Origin: Immundisolibacterales bacterium
Lineage (GTDB): Bacteria > Pseudomonadota > Gammaproteobacteria > HK1
NCBI GenBank assembly: GCA_026712715.1
Contig: JAPOPW010000024.1
Location: forward strand, 186,001 to 250,000
Direction of reading: 5' to 3'
DNA length: 64,000 nucleotides
Below, piece after piece: positions 17,954 through 27,157 of the stretch. The notes beneath the pieces are model-generated. The model did no database searches and was not told where the DNA came from. It saw only the letters and a program-made list of their open reading frames with translations. How positions within the stretch are numbered: the stretch's first letter is position 1; each line of letters begins with the position of its first letter. The position numbers and the translations under genes are program-made.

Positions 17954-20023
17954 ATGAGCGCAGAATCCGGACGCGAGACCCGACGGTACGAGGCCGAGGT
18001 CGGCCAGCTTCTCGACCTCATGATTCGTTCCCTTTACAGCAACAAGGAGATCTTTCTCCGCGAGCTCGTCTCGAACGGCTCCGACGCCGCCGACCGGCTG
18101 CGTTTCGCCGCCCTTTCGGACGATTCCCTCTACGCGGGCGACGGCGACCTGCGGATCTCGATCCGCTTCGATTCGCAAGCCCGCACGGTGACCGTCACCG
18201 ACAACGGGATCGGCATGTCGCGCGACGAGGTGATCGAGAATATCGGGACCATCGCGCGTTCCGGGACGCGGCGATTCATGGAGTCCCTCACTGGGGACGA
18301 GGCGAAGGACGCCGAGCTCATCGGACAGTTCGGAGTGGGCTTCTATTCCGTCTTCATCGTGGCCGAGCGGGTCGTCCTCACCACCCGAAAGGCCGGGGCC
18401 CCGGTTGGCGAAGGCGTCCGGTGGGAGTCGGACGGCCGGGGCGAGTTCACGATCGAGACGGTGGAGGCTCCCGCCCGCGGCACGGAGGTGGTCCTGCACC
18501 TTCGCGAGGGCGAGGACGAGCTGCTCGACGGATTCCGGCTGCGCGGCATCGTCCGCAAGTACTCCGACCACATCTCCTTCCCGATCCGGATGGCGAAGGA
18601 GGACGGTGACGACGCGCAAGGCGCCGGAGAGGCGAGCGACGGCGAGGCTCCTTCCGAGGCGCGGGACCGGCCCGAGGAAGAGACGGTCAACCGGGCCACG
18701 GCCCTCTGGGGACGTCCGCGGCAAGAGATCGAGGCGGAGGAGTACGAGGAGTTCTACAAGCACATCGCGCACGACTTCGAGGCGCCGCTCGACACCATCC
18801 ACGCGCGGATCGAAGGAAACGTCGAGTACACCGTGCTCCTCTTCATCCCCGCGCGCGCCTCCTTCGACCTCTGGGACCGCAACGTTCGCCGGGGGCTCAG
18901 GCTGTACGTGCGGCGCGTCTTCATTCTGGAGGACGCGGGAGATCTGCTGCCCGCCTATCTTCGCTTCGTGCGCGGGGTCATCGATTCGAGCGACCTTCCG
19001 CTCAACGTCTCGCGCGAGATCCTTCAGACGAACCGCCAGGTCGAGGCCATTCGCTCCGGGGCCGTGAAGCGGGTGCTCGGTGCGCTCGACAGGCTCGCGA
19101 GCGGCGACGAGGAGAAGTACGCGAAGTTCTGGAACGAGTTCGGCAAGGTGCTCAAGGAGGGGGTGATCGAGGACGCCGCGAACCGGGAGACGGTGGCGGG
19201 CTTGCTGCGGTTCCACTCGACGGCGGCGGAAGGGGACGATGCGTCGGTGTCCCTCGCGGCCTACGTCGAGCGGATGAAGACAGGGCAGGAAGCAATCCAC
19301 TTCCTCACCTCGGACAGCCTGACCGCGGCCCGTTCGAGCCCGCACCTCGAAGTGTTCCGGAAGAGAGGGGTGGAGGTACTGCTGCTGACCGACCCCGTCG
19401 ACGAATGGCTCGTCGGCCATCTCACGGAGTTCGACGGCAAGCCGCTTCGATCGGTCAGCCGCGGCGACCTCGACCTGGCGTCGCTCGGCGAAGACGAAGG
19501 GACGAAAGAGGGCGATGACGCCGCGAGGACAACGGACACCGGGAAGGGCGAGGACGGAAAGGAGTCGGGCGAGGAGGAAGGCCGCGAGGCGTCGGCGGAC
19601 GGCGACCGCGAGGCGCTCGTCAAGCGGATCGGGGAGGCGCTCGGCGATCGGGTAAAGGAGGCGCGGGTGAGCCGGCGCCTGACCATCTCGCCCGCGTGCC
19701 TGGTCGCCGACGAGCACGCGCTCGGTACCCACTTCGAGAACGTGCTGCGGGCGGCCGGCCACGACGTCGAGCGTTCGAAGCCCATCCTCGAGGTCAATGC
19801 CGACCATCCGATAGTGGACCGGATGAGCGCTCAGGAAGGGGAGCGGTTCGTGGACTGGGCGCAGATCCTCCATGACCAGGCCCTGCTCAGCGAAGGCGGA
19901 CAGCTCGAAGACCCGGCCGGGTTCGTTCGCCGCCTGAACGACATGTTCCAGGCCCTCGCCGGCGAATCCGTGGCCGAGGAAGAAGGGGGTGGAGGCGGCC
20001 CGCCGTCCGCCGCGAACGAGTGA
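17954..20023 (+). CDS. htpG: Chaperone protein HtpG (Hsp90) with enlarged charged linkers
   Basis: A 689-residue bacterial Hsp90. The ATG at 17954 is used; the frame opens earlier inside mutS, but only this start gives the normal N-terminus ETRRYEAEVGQLLDLMIRSLYSNKEIFLRELVSNGSDA. The ATPase site residues are present in DNGIGMSRDEV and GQFGVGFYSVF, and the middle domain in NVSREILQTNRQV. Two acidic, low-complexity insertions make it longer than the E. coli protein (about 620-630 residues). One lies between the N and middle domains (18600-18695). The other lies before the C-terminal dimerisation domain (19490-19610). The first is at the same place as the charged linker of eukaryotic Hsp90. Confidence 0.96.
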   Translation: MSAESGRETRRYEAEVGQLLDLMIRSLYSNKEIFLRELVSNGSDAADRLRFAALSDDSLYAGDGDLRISIRFDSQARTVTVTDNGIGMSRDEVIENIGTIARSGTRRFMESLTGDEAKDAELIGQFGVGFYSVFIVAERVVLTTRKAGAPVGEGVRWESDGRGEFTIETVEAPARGTEVVLHLREGEDELLDGFRLRGIVRKYSDHISFPIRMAKEDGDDAQGAGEASDGEAPSEARDRPEEETVNRATALWGRPRQEIEAEEYEEFYKHIAHDFEAPLDTIHARIEGNVEYTVLLFIPARASFDLWDRNVRRGLRLYVRRVFILEDAGDLLPAYLRFVRGVIDSSDLPLNVSREILQTNRQVEAIRSGAVKRVLGALDRLASGDEEKYAKFWNEFGKVLKEGVIEDAANRETVAGLLRFHSTAAEGDDASVSLAAYVERMKTGQEAIHFLTSDSLTAARSSPHLEVFRKRGVEVLLLTDPVDEWLVGHLTEFDGKPLRSVSRGDLDLASLGEDEGTKEGDDAARTTDTGKGEDGKESGEEEGREASADGDREALVKRIGEALGDRVKEARVSRRLTISPACLVADEHALGTHFENVLRAAGHDVERSKPILEVNADHPIVDRMSAQEGERFVDWAQILHDQALLSEGGQLEDPAGFVRRLNDMFQALAGESVAEEEGGGGGPPSAANE

Positions 20024-20141
20024 GTCCGGGAGGTCCCGGGTGAGATCGGCGGCGATCGTGTTTCTCCGTGGGCCGAAGCACCCGGCGCGTTTGGCGCGGC
20101 GCGTTCCCCCGCGGTCGATGGGAAGCCTCTCCGGCGAGCCG

Positions 20142-20191
20142 CGACCCGGGACGGGGAGTGGGCGACCCGGGACGGGGAGTGGACGACCCGG
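20142..20191 (+). repeat. 21-bp tandem repeat, 2.4 copies
   Basis: The unit CGACCCGGGACGGGGAGTGG plus one variable base occurs at 20142-20162 and 20163-20183, with a partial third copy to 20191. It lies in the 355-base gap between htpG and prmB, which holds no recognisable gene. The copies differ at only one position, so the duplication is recent. Confidence 0.8.
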
Positions 20192-20378
20192 CCACCTGTA
20201 CAAAGGCTCGGCTCGCACCTCTCGCCGACCACCCGCTGCGAGCGACGACCCGCTTGCGCTGACGGGCCGCGCTCACGCTCGAAGACCAACGTCGTTCGCG
20301 CCACCGTGGAGCCTTGGGGGCCCTCGTACCCTCACGACGAAGAACGGCGAAACATGCGGGCCGGGGACCGGCTGAGCG

Positions 20379-21317
20379 GTGGCATACGAGGCGTTCGATC
20401 GGAAGGGCCTCAGGACGGTCGCCGCCTTCGTCCGATTCGGGGCGAGCCGGTTCGCCGAAGCGGGGCTCTGCTTCGCGCACGGGACGGACAACGCCGTCGA
20501 CGAGGCTCTCGTTCTCGTGTTGCACGCGCTCCACCTGCCGGTCCGCCCGCCGCTTCCGGCGGGGCTCTTCCACGCCCGTCGGCCCCGCCGCGAGCGAGTG
20601 GAGGCCGAAGCACTGCTTCGGCGGCGCATCGATGAGCGGGTTCCGGCTCCCTACCTGACCGGCGAGGCGTGGTTCGCGGGTCTCCGGTTCGAGGTCGATC
20701 CGCGCGTGCTCGTTCCGCGCTCGCCGCTCGCGGAGCTCATCGAGGGGGGCTTCCAACCCTGGATCGACGGCTCGTCGGTGCGCAGGGTGCTCGACCTCGG
20801 GACCGGCAGCGGGTGCATCGCGGTTGCCTGCGCCTGCGCATTCCCCGAGGCGACGGTCGATGCCGTCGACAGCGCCGCGGCCGCCCTCGAGGTGGCCCGG
20901 CGCAACGCGGAGCTGCACGAGCTGGACGACCGGGTCCGGGTCCTCGAATCCGATCTCTTCGAAGGGCTCGCGGGTGCGCCGGACCGCGAAGAGGGCGGCG
21001 CGGCGGGCGGGCGCTACGACCTCATCGTGAGCAATCCGCCCTACGTTCCGGACGAGGAGATGGCGGAGCTCGCCCCCGAGTTCCGGGCCGAGCCCGTGTC
21101 CGCCCTCGAAGGGGGCGCGGACGGACTCGACGTGGTGAGCCGGATTCTCGCCGAGGCCCCCCGGCGGCTCGTCCCGGACGGGGCGCTGGTGGTGGAGATC
21201 GGTGCCTCGCCCATTGTCCGAGCCGCGCTCGAGTCCCGTTTCGACCTTCCCTTCGTGTGGCTCGAGCCGCAGCGGGGCGGCGAGGGGGGGTTCCTGCTGC
21301 ACGCGCACGACTTCTGA
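20379..21317 (+). CDS. prmB: Protein-(glutamine-N5) methyltransferase PrmB
   Basis: A 312-residue SAM-dependent enzyme that methylates a glutamine of ribosomal protein L3. The PrmB/HemK features are clear: [31 protein letters not shown] before the core, SAM motif [17 protein letters not shown], and the catalytic NPPYV (in [13 protein letters not shown]). The [10 protein letters not shown] form, with RSP instead of RPE, separates PrmB from PrmC. The start is a GTG at 20379. aroC follows after 172 bases, and prmB-aroC is a common gammaproteobacterial order. Confidence 0.93.
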   Translation: MAYEAFDRKGLRTVAAFVRFGASRFAEAGLCFAHGTDNAVDEALVLVLHALHLPVRPPLPAGLFHARRPRRERVEAEALLRRRIDERVPAPYLTGEAWFAGLRFEVDPRVLVPRSPLAELIEGGFQPWIDGSSVRRVLDLGTGSGCIAVACACAFPEATVDAVDSAAAALEVARRNAELHELDDRVRVLESDLFEGLAGAPDREEGGAAGGRYDLIVSNPPYVPDEEMAELAPEFRAEPVSALEGGADGLDVVSRILAEAPRRLVPDGALVVEIGASPIVRAALESRFDLPFVWLEPQRGGEGGFLLHAHDF

Positions 21318-21489
21318 CCGCCGCTCCCGGCACGTCGAATCCCGGCCGGGAGACCGGTTCTGGGCCGAGGCGCCGGAAACGATCGCCGGCCCGATCGGCC
21401 CTTGGTACCCGTGTGCAGGGTGTCGGCCCCGCACATTCCTTACAATTGCCTTCTCAGGACGCTTGCGGGAAAGACGGGACGGGACTCGC

Positions 21490-22596
21490 GTGGCCGGCAA
21501 CACCTTCGGGACCCACTTCACGGTGACTTCGTTCGGCGAGAGCCACGGACCGGCGATCGGTTGCGTGGTGGACGGATGTCCGCCCGGCCTCGCCCTCGCC
21601 GAGTCCGACATCCAGCCCGATCTCGACCGGCGCAGCCCCGGCCGGAGCCGCCACACCACCCAGCGGCGCGAGTCGGACACGGTCCGCATCCTGAGCGGGG
21701 TGTTCGAAGGCGTCACCACCGGAACCCCGATCGCGCTCCTCATAGAGAACGCGGATGCGAGGAGCCGCGACTACTCGAAGATCCGCGACGTGTTCCGTCC
21801 CGCCCACGCCGACTACACCTACCTCGCCAAGTACGGCGTCCGCGACTATCGGGGCGGCGGCCGCGCTTCGGCCCGCGAGACCGCGGTCCGGGTCGCCGCC
21901 GGAGCGATCGCGAGGAAGTACCTGCACGAGCGATTCGGCTGCACGGTGCGGGGATGGCTCGCGCAGCTCGGATCCCTTCGCCCGGCCCGTATCGACCTCG
22001 ACGAAGTGGACCGCAACCCCTTCTTCTCGCCCGATCCCGACCTCGTGCCGGTGCTCGAGCGCTTCATGGACGCGCTCCGCAAGGAGGGGGACTCCATCGG
22101 CGCGCGGGTCACCGTGCGCGCCCGAGGGGTGCCGCGCGGGCTCGGGGAGCCGGTCTACGGAAAGCTGGACGCCGAGCTCGCCTCCGCCCTCATGGGGATC
22201 AACGCGGTCAAGGGGGTCGAGATCGGGTCGGGGTTCGCGTCGATCGAGCAGAAGGGCACGGAGCACCGCGACGAGATCGCCCCCGACGGCTTCCTCGGCA
22301 ACAACGCGGGCGGAATCCTCGGCGGCATCTCCACCGGGCAGGACATCGTCGCGAGCATTGCGCTCAAGCCCACCTCGAGCCTCCGGCTCCCGGGGCGGAG
22401 CATCGACCGTTCGGGCGAGCCCGTCGAGGTGGTGACCACCGGCCGCCACGACCCCTGCGTCGGCCTCCGCGCCGCCCCCATCGCGGAGGCGATGACCGCC
22501 CTCGTCCTCATGGACCACTGGCTCCGCCACCGCGGCCAGAACGCCGACGCCCCCGCCTCCGCCCCCGACATCCCCCCCTCCGCTCCGAAACCGTAG
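21490..22596 (+). CDS. aroC: Chorismate synthase AroC
   Basis: A 368-residue enzyme that turns EPSP into chorismate using reduced FMN, the last step of the shikimate pathway. The signature [18 protein letters not shown] is at the N-terminus, with [40 protein letters not shown] and the C-terminal [30 protein letters not shown]. The start is the GTG at 21490 (V-A-G-N-T-F-G-T), the usual N-terminus of the family. Upstream codons in the same frame belong to the intergenic region and are unlikely to be translated. The last 15 residues are a Pro/Ala tail. Confidence 0.97.
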   Translation: MAGNTFGTHFTVTSFGESHGPAIGCVVDGCPPGLALAESDIQPDLDRRSPGRSRHTTQRRESDTVRILSGVFEGVTTGTPIALLIENADARSRDYSKIRDVFRPAHADYTYLAKYGVRDYRGGGRASARETAVRVAAGAIARKYLHERFGCTVRGWLAQLGSLRPARIDLDEVDRNPFFSPDPDLVPVLERFMDALRKEGDSIGARVTVRARGVPRGLGEPVYGKLDAELASALMGINAVKGVEIGSGFASIEQKGTEHRDEIAPDGFLGNNAGGILGGISTGQDIVASIALKPTSSLRLPGRSIDRSGEPVEVVTTGRHDPCVGLRAAPIAEAMTALVLMDHWLRHRGQNADAPASAPDIPPSAPKP

Positions 22597-22721
22597 ACCC
22601 CACGATTTCGCGTATCGCATGGCGGCGGCCGCAGGATGGTCTGCGGGGAGCGGCAGGAGCGAACACCCCCCGGATGTGACCACGCACATGCCATCTCGGC
22701 CGCGTTGACGGGTTCGGTCCA

Positions 22722-22916
22722 CCTCTCGTCTCGATCCACCTGGCGCGCCCGGTTTCGGATTGCCGGCCAGGAGCACGCCAACTCACGGGCCAGCTCCCCG
22801 AGCGTGCGGCCGGTGCAAACCGGCTCCACCATCCGGCACCGGTTCTCCGGCGGGTACGGCGGTTGTTCGTTCGACATCTGGACAACCCCGCTGCGCAATG
22901 TTCAGGTGTCCACCAA
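22722..22916 (-). mobile_element. IS3-family remnant: start of OrfA and left end
   Basis: On the minus strand from an ATG at 22877 the frame reads MSNEQPPYPPENRCRMVEPV, then TGRTLGELARELACSWPAIRNRARQVDRDE. This is the N-terminal helix-turn-helix of IS3-family OrfA proteins. It loses similarity after about 55 residues, near 22722, so only the 5' stub remains. The bases just upstream (TGGTGGACACCTGAAC on the minus strand, near 22901-22916) look like an IS3-type left end. The rest of the element, including OrfB with the DDE domain, is gone. The flanks 22597-22721 and 22917-23086 hold no gene. Confidence 0.65.
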
Positions 22917-23086
22917 GGCGGCTCGACGTCAACGGCCCTTGTGCGCTGCCTCGTGGTGCGGGTTGTGGTGCTCGATGGCGATCCGACGGTGATCGAGAGG
23001 CCCGGGGCCGCGGCCGGACAGGCGTCGGATTGGCCGCAGCGCCGGCATTCGGAGAGATGCTCGGCAAGGGGCGCCGCGAGCGGGAG

Positions 23087-23515
23087 TCAGATGACGGCGA
23101 GGGACTCATCGCTCGCTCCTCGGACCGCGGCCAGGGACACGGACTTGTCGAGGGTTGCCAGTCGGGCGCCATGCGCCACCGCGAGCGCACGGAGATAGAC
23201 GTCGGTCACCTGGCGAGGCCCCAGCAACTGGCCGCGGTCCACGACCCTGTCGTCGAGCAGGCTGATGTCGTCCGGAAGAAACCGGTGATGGGGTGTCGAT
23301 ACGGCCGCCTGCAGGCGTGCCACCGCTTCGGCTACGCCCAATGCGTTCGGATACCTCGGTTGGGAGACGATACGCACGCACCCGTTCTGCGTCAGCGGGC
23401 AGGACGCCCATCCCCATTCGATTTCGCGCACGAACCACTCCGAGACGGCCGCATGCTGGGTGTGGTTCTCGTCGAGAAGGGCAATCAGCACGTTGACGTC
23501 GAGCAGGGCGCGCAC
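23087..23515 (-). CDS. vapC: VapC-family PIN-domain toxin
   Basis: A 142-residue PIN-domain RNase. It begins MRALLDVNVLIALLDENHTQH, with the first catalytic Asp in LLDVNVLIA. It continues with a conserved acidic/Asn region (PLTQNGCVRI) and ends in the second acidic pair region (QVTDVYLRALAVAHGARLATLDKS). It should cut a specific RNA when not bound by its antitoxin. The antitoxin gene lies immediately upstream with a 3-base gap, so the two form a normal two-gene operon. The pair sits next to an IS3 fragment, as toxin-antitoxin modules often do. The family is the TA_VapC type with the WxSCPLTQNG motif. Confidence 0.85.
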   Translation of the reverse strand: MRALLDVNVLIALLDENHTQHAAVSEWFVREIEWGWASCPLTQNGCVRIVSQPRYPNALGVAEAVARLQAAVSTPHHRFLPDDISLLDDRVVDRGQLLGPRQVTDVYLRALAVAHGARLATLDKSVSLAAVRGASDESLAVI

Positions 23516-23518
23516 GAA

Positions 23519-23764
23519 TCAGATCTCGAGCTCCTCGCGCAGCTTGTCCACGAGCTCGTTGGTCACGACCGCACCGCCGGCCGGAATCGGCCGGAAGCCG
23601 TAGAGCTCGCGTCGTGGGGTGCCGGCCGCCGGGAGAGCCGCTCGGGCGCGCAGCGCTTCGCGCATCAGGGCGGACACGATCTCGCCCGCCGTCCTTCGCT
23701 CCCGCCTTGCCGCCTCCTTCGCCGCGGCCAGCAGATCGTCGTCGATGTCGAGCGTGGTGCGCAT
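23519..23764 (-). CDS. vapB: VapB-type antitoxin
   Basis: An 81-residue protein starting at the internal ATG at 23764 (MRTTLDIDDDLLAAAKEAARRERRTAGEIVSALMREAL). This is a ribbon-helix-helix DNA-binding start common to VapB and similar antitoxins. The frame is open further upstream, but those codons add an unlikely basic leader. The C-terminal half (YGFRPIPAGGAVVTNELVDKLREELEI) should be the toxin-binding tail. It precedes vapC and is likely to repress its own operon. The 23765-24056 stretch upstream holds only short direct repeats (CACCTCGCA) and the 3' end of the LytTR gene. Confidence 0.85.
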   Translation of the reverse strand: MRTTLDIDDDLLAAAKEAARRERRTAGEIVSALMREALRARAALPAAGTPRRELYGFRPIPAGGAVVTNELVDKLREELEI

Positions 23765-24056
23765 TGGCGGTGTCGCGTCCGAGGATCGACGCTGCATGCT
23801 ATTGCGCCTCGCACCTCGCACCTCGCATCAAGCATCAAGTTCATCGCTCGTCGGTTTCGATGCTCCGCAACCGCGTCCGATCCCGTTCCTCCCTGGGTCT
23901 GCAGCCGTCAGAGCGTCACGCATGGGAGCGGGCCGCGGAATCGCCTCTCCGCGAGTGTCTTGCGACACTCGGTTCCGATTCCCGTCGCCCGGGCAGGGCC
24001 GGTGCCACCGGCTTGCCGCCAGGCCGAGCGGAGGCGCCCGGCCGTTCCCGAATCGG

Positions 24057-24974
24057 TCAGAGCCAGCCGCGCTCGCGGAGCGCGGGGGCGAAGGAGCGGC
24101 TGACGGGCACCTCGCGGCCGTTCACGAGGCGGAGCAGGGTCCGGCCGTTGCGGCGCTCGACCCGGTCGAGGGCGGCGCGCGCGACCCAGTGCGAACGGTG
24201 CACCTGGGCTCCGTCGAGCTCCGCGACCTCGCGCAGCGCGTCCCGGAACCGCAGCAGGACGAGATCGCTTCCCACATCGGTGTGCACCTCCACGTAGTGG
24301 TCCTGCATCCGGAGATGCAGGAGGTTGCGTCCGAGACGGTCGGGAATCCGTTCCAGAAAGGCTGCGCCGGGGACCGTTTCCCCCGGTTGGGAGGAATCCC
24401 GTCCGCCCTCGGTGCCCGCCGCCGCCTTCGCCAGCCGCGGCTGGCGCGCGACGAGCCAGGTGACCAGGGCGTTCAGCACGAGGTGGATGGCGAGGACCTG
24501 GGAGTAGAGCGACCCGATTTCGGCGAGTCCGCTCATTCGATGGCCGATGAAGGTGGCCACGAGCAGCCACACCACCGCGGTTCCCGGAACCGCCGCCGCC
24601 GCGCTCCCGCCGGAGACGACGGCCGCCCAGACGAGCCGTCCCCGTCGCTCGAGCGCAAGCCCCGCGGCGATGCCAACCGCCAGGCCGAAGAGCCAGTTCA
24701 CGCCGGTGGCGAGGGTCCAGAACGCGATCCGCTCCGGCAGGGAGAGCCAGCCCCAGGTGTTGAACGGGCCGAGGTACGCGAGCACCGCAACGGCCGCCAG
24801 CAGGCCGAACACCTGCTGCCAGAGCCGGATGTGCGATTCGCGAAGCGCGAGCCGCACGCCTCTCTCAACTTGCGAAATTGACCGTCGGTTCACGAAGTTC
24901 CGCTTGCCGGCAAGCGCGGCCTCCCGGGAGCATTGCCCTGCGGCGCGGACACCAACGACCCGCCGCATCGTCAA
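24057..24974 (-). CDS. Membrane-bound LytTR DNA-binding regulator
   Basis: A 305-residue protein with about four hydrophobic segments (for example VFGLLAAVAVLAYLG, IAFWTLATGVNWLFGLAVGIAAGLA, AVVWLLVATFI and VLAIHLVLNALVTWLVA) followed by a C-terminal LytTR domain (LLHLRMQDHYVEVHT, VHRSHWVARAALDRVERRNGRTLLRLVNGREVPVSRSFAPALRERGWL). Such regulators bind DNA through the LytTR domain and sense through the membrane part. The exact start is uncertain: an in-frame GTG at 24893 would also give a plausible N-terminus and leave about 108 bases of divergent promoter region. The gene is divergent from the DUF2141 and carotenoid oxygenase genes, and probably controls them. Confidence 0.85.
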   Translation of the reverse strand: MTMRRVVGVRAAGQCSREAALAGKRNFVNRRSISQVERGVRLALRESHIRLWQQVFGLLAAVAVLAYLGPFNTWGWLSLPERIAFWTLATGVNWLFGLAVGIAAGLALERRGRLVWAAVVSGGSAAAAVPGTAVVWLLVATFIGHRMSGLAEIGSLYSQVLAIHLVLNALVTWLVARQPRLAKAAAGTEGGRDSSQPGETVPGAAFLERIPDRLGRNLLHLRMQDHYVEVHTDVGSDLVLLRFRDALREVAELDGAQVHRSHWVARAALDRVERRNGRTLLRLVNGREVPVSRSFAPALRERGWL

Positions 24975-25001
24975 TCATCGCCGTTTCGAGGAGCACACGC
25001 C

Positions 25002-25451
25002 ATGAACCGATCGCCATTCTCCCTGACCGTCGCCGCGGGACTCGCATCCCTCGCCGGTCTCGTCGCAGTGCCCGTCGCGGCCGCCGATCTCGCCGTCGAA
25101 GTCAGCGGCATCCGCTCCGACGCGGGGCGGGTCTTCATTGCCGTCCATACCCCCCGCGAGGGAGAAAAATTTCCGTATTCGGGGGGAATGTTCGCCGGCC
25201 TCCAGCATCGGGCGCGCGAAGGGTCCGTGCGCTTCGTGCTCCGCGACGTCCCGGCCGGGCGCTACGCGGTGAACGCCTTCCACGACGAGAACGACAACGG
25301 GTCGCTCGACTCGAACCTGCTCGGGATCCCCACCGAAGGCTACGGGTTCGCGAACGATCCGCCCACGAGCTTCGGCCCGCCGGAGTTCGATGAAGCCGCG
25401 GTGACCGTCGGCGACGCGCCGGTGACCGCCGCGATGAGCATGGTCTACTGA
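25002..25451 (+). CDS. DUF2141 family exported protein
   Basis: A 149-residue protein. The ATG at 25002 begins a clear signal peptide (MNRSPFSLTVAAGLASLAGLVAVPVAAA). The mature part matches the DUF2141 layout: LAVEVSGIRSDAGRVFIAVHTPREGEKFPYSG, VRFVLRDVPAGRYAVNAFHDENDNGSLDSNLLGIPTEGYGFAND. It is a small beta-sandwich periplasmic protein of unknown function. It is the first gene of a probable two-gene operon with the carotenoid oxygenase (25 bases apart). It is divergent from the LytTR regulator. Confidence 0.88.
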   Translation: MNRSPFSLTVAAGLASLAGLVAVPVAAADLAVEVSGIRSDAGRVFIAVHTPREGEKFPYSGGMFAGLQHRAREGSVRFVLRDVPAGRYAVNAFHDENDNGSLDSNLLGIPTEGYGFANDPPTSFGPPEFDEAAVTVGDAPVTAAMSMVY

Positions 25452-25475
25452 CCGGGCCCCGAGGAGACGGACACG

Positions 25476-27017
25476 ATGAACACGATGACTGCGTGGACGC
25501 GCCGGCGGGTGCTCGGCGCAACCCTCGCCGCGGCCGGCCTTGCGTCCCTCGGCTCCCCCCTCGCGCGTGCGCTTGCCGGTGACCGGGGCGAGGGCGACTG
25601 GTCCGCCGAATTCGCGGCGAGGCTCGCCGCGGACCCGACCTTGCTCGGATGGAAGGGCGTTTCCGCCGACCGGCTCGCGGGCTCGGCCCGGATCGAGGGA
25701 CGGCTCCCGGCGGGGCTCGCGGGAACGCTGTTCCGCAACGGTCCGGCGGTGCACGAGCGCTTCGGCCTTCGCTACCGGCACTGGTTCGACGGGGACGGCA
25801 TGATCCAGGCGTTTCGAATCCGGGACGGCAAGATCGCGCACCGCGGCCGGGTCCTGCAAACCCCCAAGCTCTCCGGAGAGGACGCAGCGAATCGCCGCAT
25901 CTTTCCCGGTTTCGCGACCGTCGTCGGGAACGAGGCTCGCGTACGCGGGCCCGACGACCTCAATACCGCCAACACCTCCGTCCTGGAGCACCACGGCGAG
26001 CTGCTGGCCCTCTGGGAGGGCGGGTCGGCCAGTCTGTTCGAGCGCGAGACACTCGCGTGGCAAGGCTTCAAGTCCTGGGGCGACGGACTCGAGGGCGTGC
26101 CGTTCACCGCCCATCCCAAGGTCGAGCCGGACGGGACCCTGTGGGCGTTCGGGGTCAGCTATCTGCCCGCCATGGGACTCGTGCTGTACCACATCGCCCC
26201 GGACGGGACGCTGGTCGAGGCGGGATTGATCAGGGTCGCCGACATGGGAATGGTGCACGACTTCGTGGTGACCGAGCGGCATCTGGTCTTCGTCATCCCG
26301 CCCCTCGTCTTCGAGCCCGAGGCGGCGCGCGACGGAGCGTTCCTGGACGCATTCGGTTGGCGGCCGGAGCTCGGATCGCGGGTGCTCGTCGTCGCCAAGG
26401 ACGACTTCGGCAAGCGTCGCTGGCTTCAGCTCCCCGCAGGCTTCGGCTTCCACCACGGCAACGGCTGGGAGGAGGCCGACGGCACCATTCGGTTCGACCA
26501 CTGCGCCGCCGCCGATCCCACCCTGGTCACGGAGCGGTTTCGGCATATCATGCGCGGCGAGGTTCGCGCGGCGGCACCGGAGCGGTACACCCGCTTCACG
26601 GCGCGTCCCGACGGACGTGTGGACGTCGAGGAAACGTCGGACTGGGCGGAATTCCCGCGCATCGCGCCCGCGCGGACGGGCCGGCGCAACCGCTACGTCT
26701 ATACCCTCGGCGCGCCCGACAACCGGCACGCCGCGGCGCTTCGCCGCGTGGAGAGGCGCGATCTCGAGCGCGGAACGGTGGACGCCTTCGACTTCGGCCC
26801 GGGGGTGATCCCGGAGGAGCACGTCTTCGTTCCGCGGCGCGCGGCGGCGCGCTCGGAAGACGACGGCTGGCTCGTCGGCACCTTCCTCGACCACGTTCGC
26901 GGGGTGAGCGGGATCGCGGTCTTCGACGCCCGCCGGATCGGGGACGGACCGGTCGCGCGCGGCTGGCTCGACTATCCGCTCCCGCTCGGCTTCCACGGCC
27001 ACTTCAGTCCGGCCTGA
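25476..27017 (+). CDS. Carotenoid oxygenase family protein with Tat signal
   Basis: A 513-residue enzyme with a twin-arginine signal (TRRRVLGATLAAAGLASLG). The RPE65/carotenoid-cleavage family features are present: GTLFRNGPAVHERFG, YRHWFDGDGMIQAFRI, and four scattered histidines fitting the iron ligands (FTAHPKVEP, MVHDFVVTERH, FHHGNGWEE and the C-terminal GFHGHFSP). It should split a double bond of a carotenoid or related stilbene with O2 in the periplasm. The ATG at 25476 has a ribosome binding site (GAGGAGA) about 10 bases upstream. Its co-transcribed neighbour is a DUF2141 protein, and a divergent LytTR regulator may control both. Confidence 0.9.
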   Translation: MNTMTAWTRRRVLGATLAAAGLASLGSPLARALAGDRGEGDWSAEFAARLAADPTLLGWKGVSADRLAGSARIEGRLPAGLAGTLFRNGPAVHERFGLRYRHWFDGDGMIQAFRIRDGKIAHRGRVLQTPKLSGEDAANRRIFPGFATVVGNEARVRGPDDLNTANTSVLEHHGELLALWEGGSASLFERETLAWQGFKSWGDGLEGVPFTAHPKVEPDGTLWAFGVSYLPAMGLVLYHIAPDGTLVEAGLIRVADMGMVHDFVVTERHLVFVIPPLVFEPEAARDGAFLDAFGWRPELGSRVLVVAKDDFGKRRWLQLPAGFGFHHGNGWEEADGTIRFDHCAAADPTLVTERFRHIMRGEVRAAAPERYTRFTARPDGRVDVEETSDWAEFPRIAPARTGRRNRYVYTLGAPDNRHAAALRRVERRDLERGTVDAFDFGPGVIPEEHVFVPRRAAARSEDDGWLVGTFLDHVRGVSGIAVFDARRIGDGPVARGWLDYPLPLGFHGHFSPA

Positions 27018-27157
27018 ACATCGCGTCGGTCCGGGCGGAACCGGCCGGTTTCGCCCGGACCTGCGCCGGCGCCGGCGCACTGCGATTGCGCTCTGTATCC
27101 GGACCCGCTTCGGGAGGATAATTCGCGCCAGTCACATCGCGACGACGGGGAAGGCCA

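Noticed and set aside
15220-20218. Very long antisense frames over mutS and htpG
   Set aside because: Both overlap complete, well-conserved genes. The products are low-complexity and rich in Arg/Ala/Gly.
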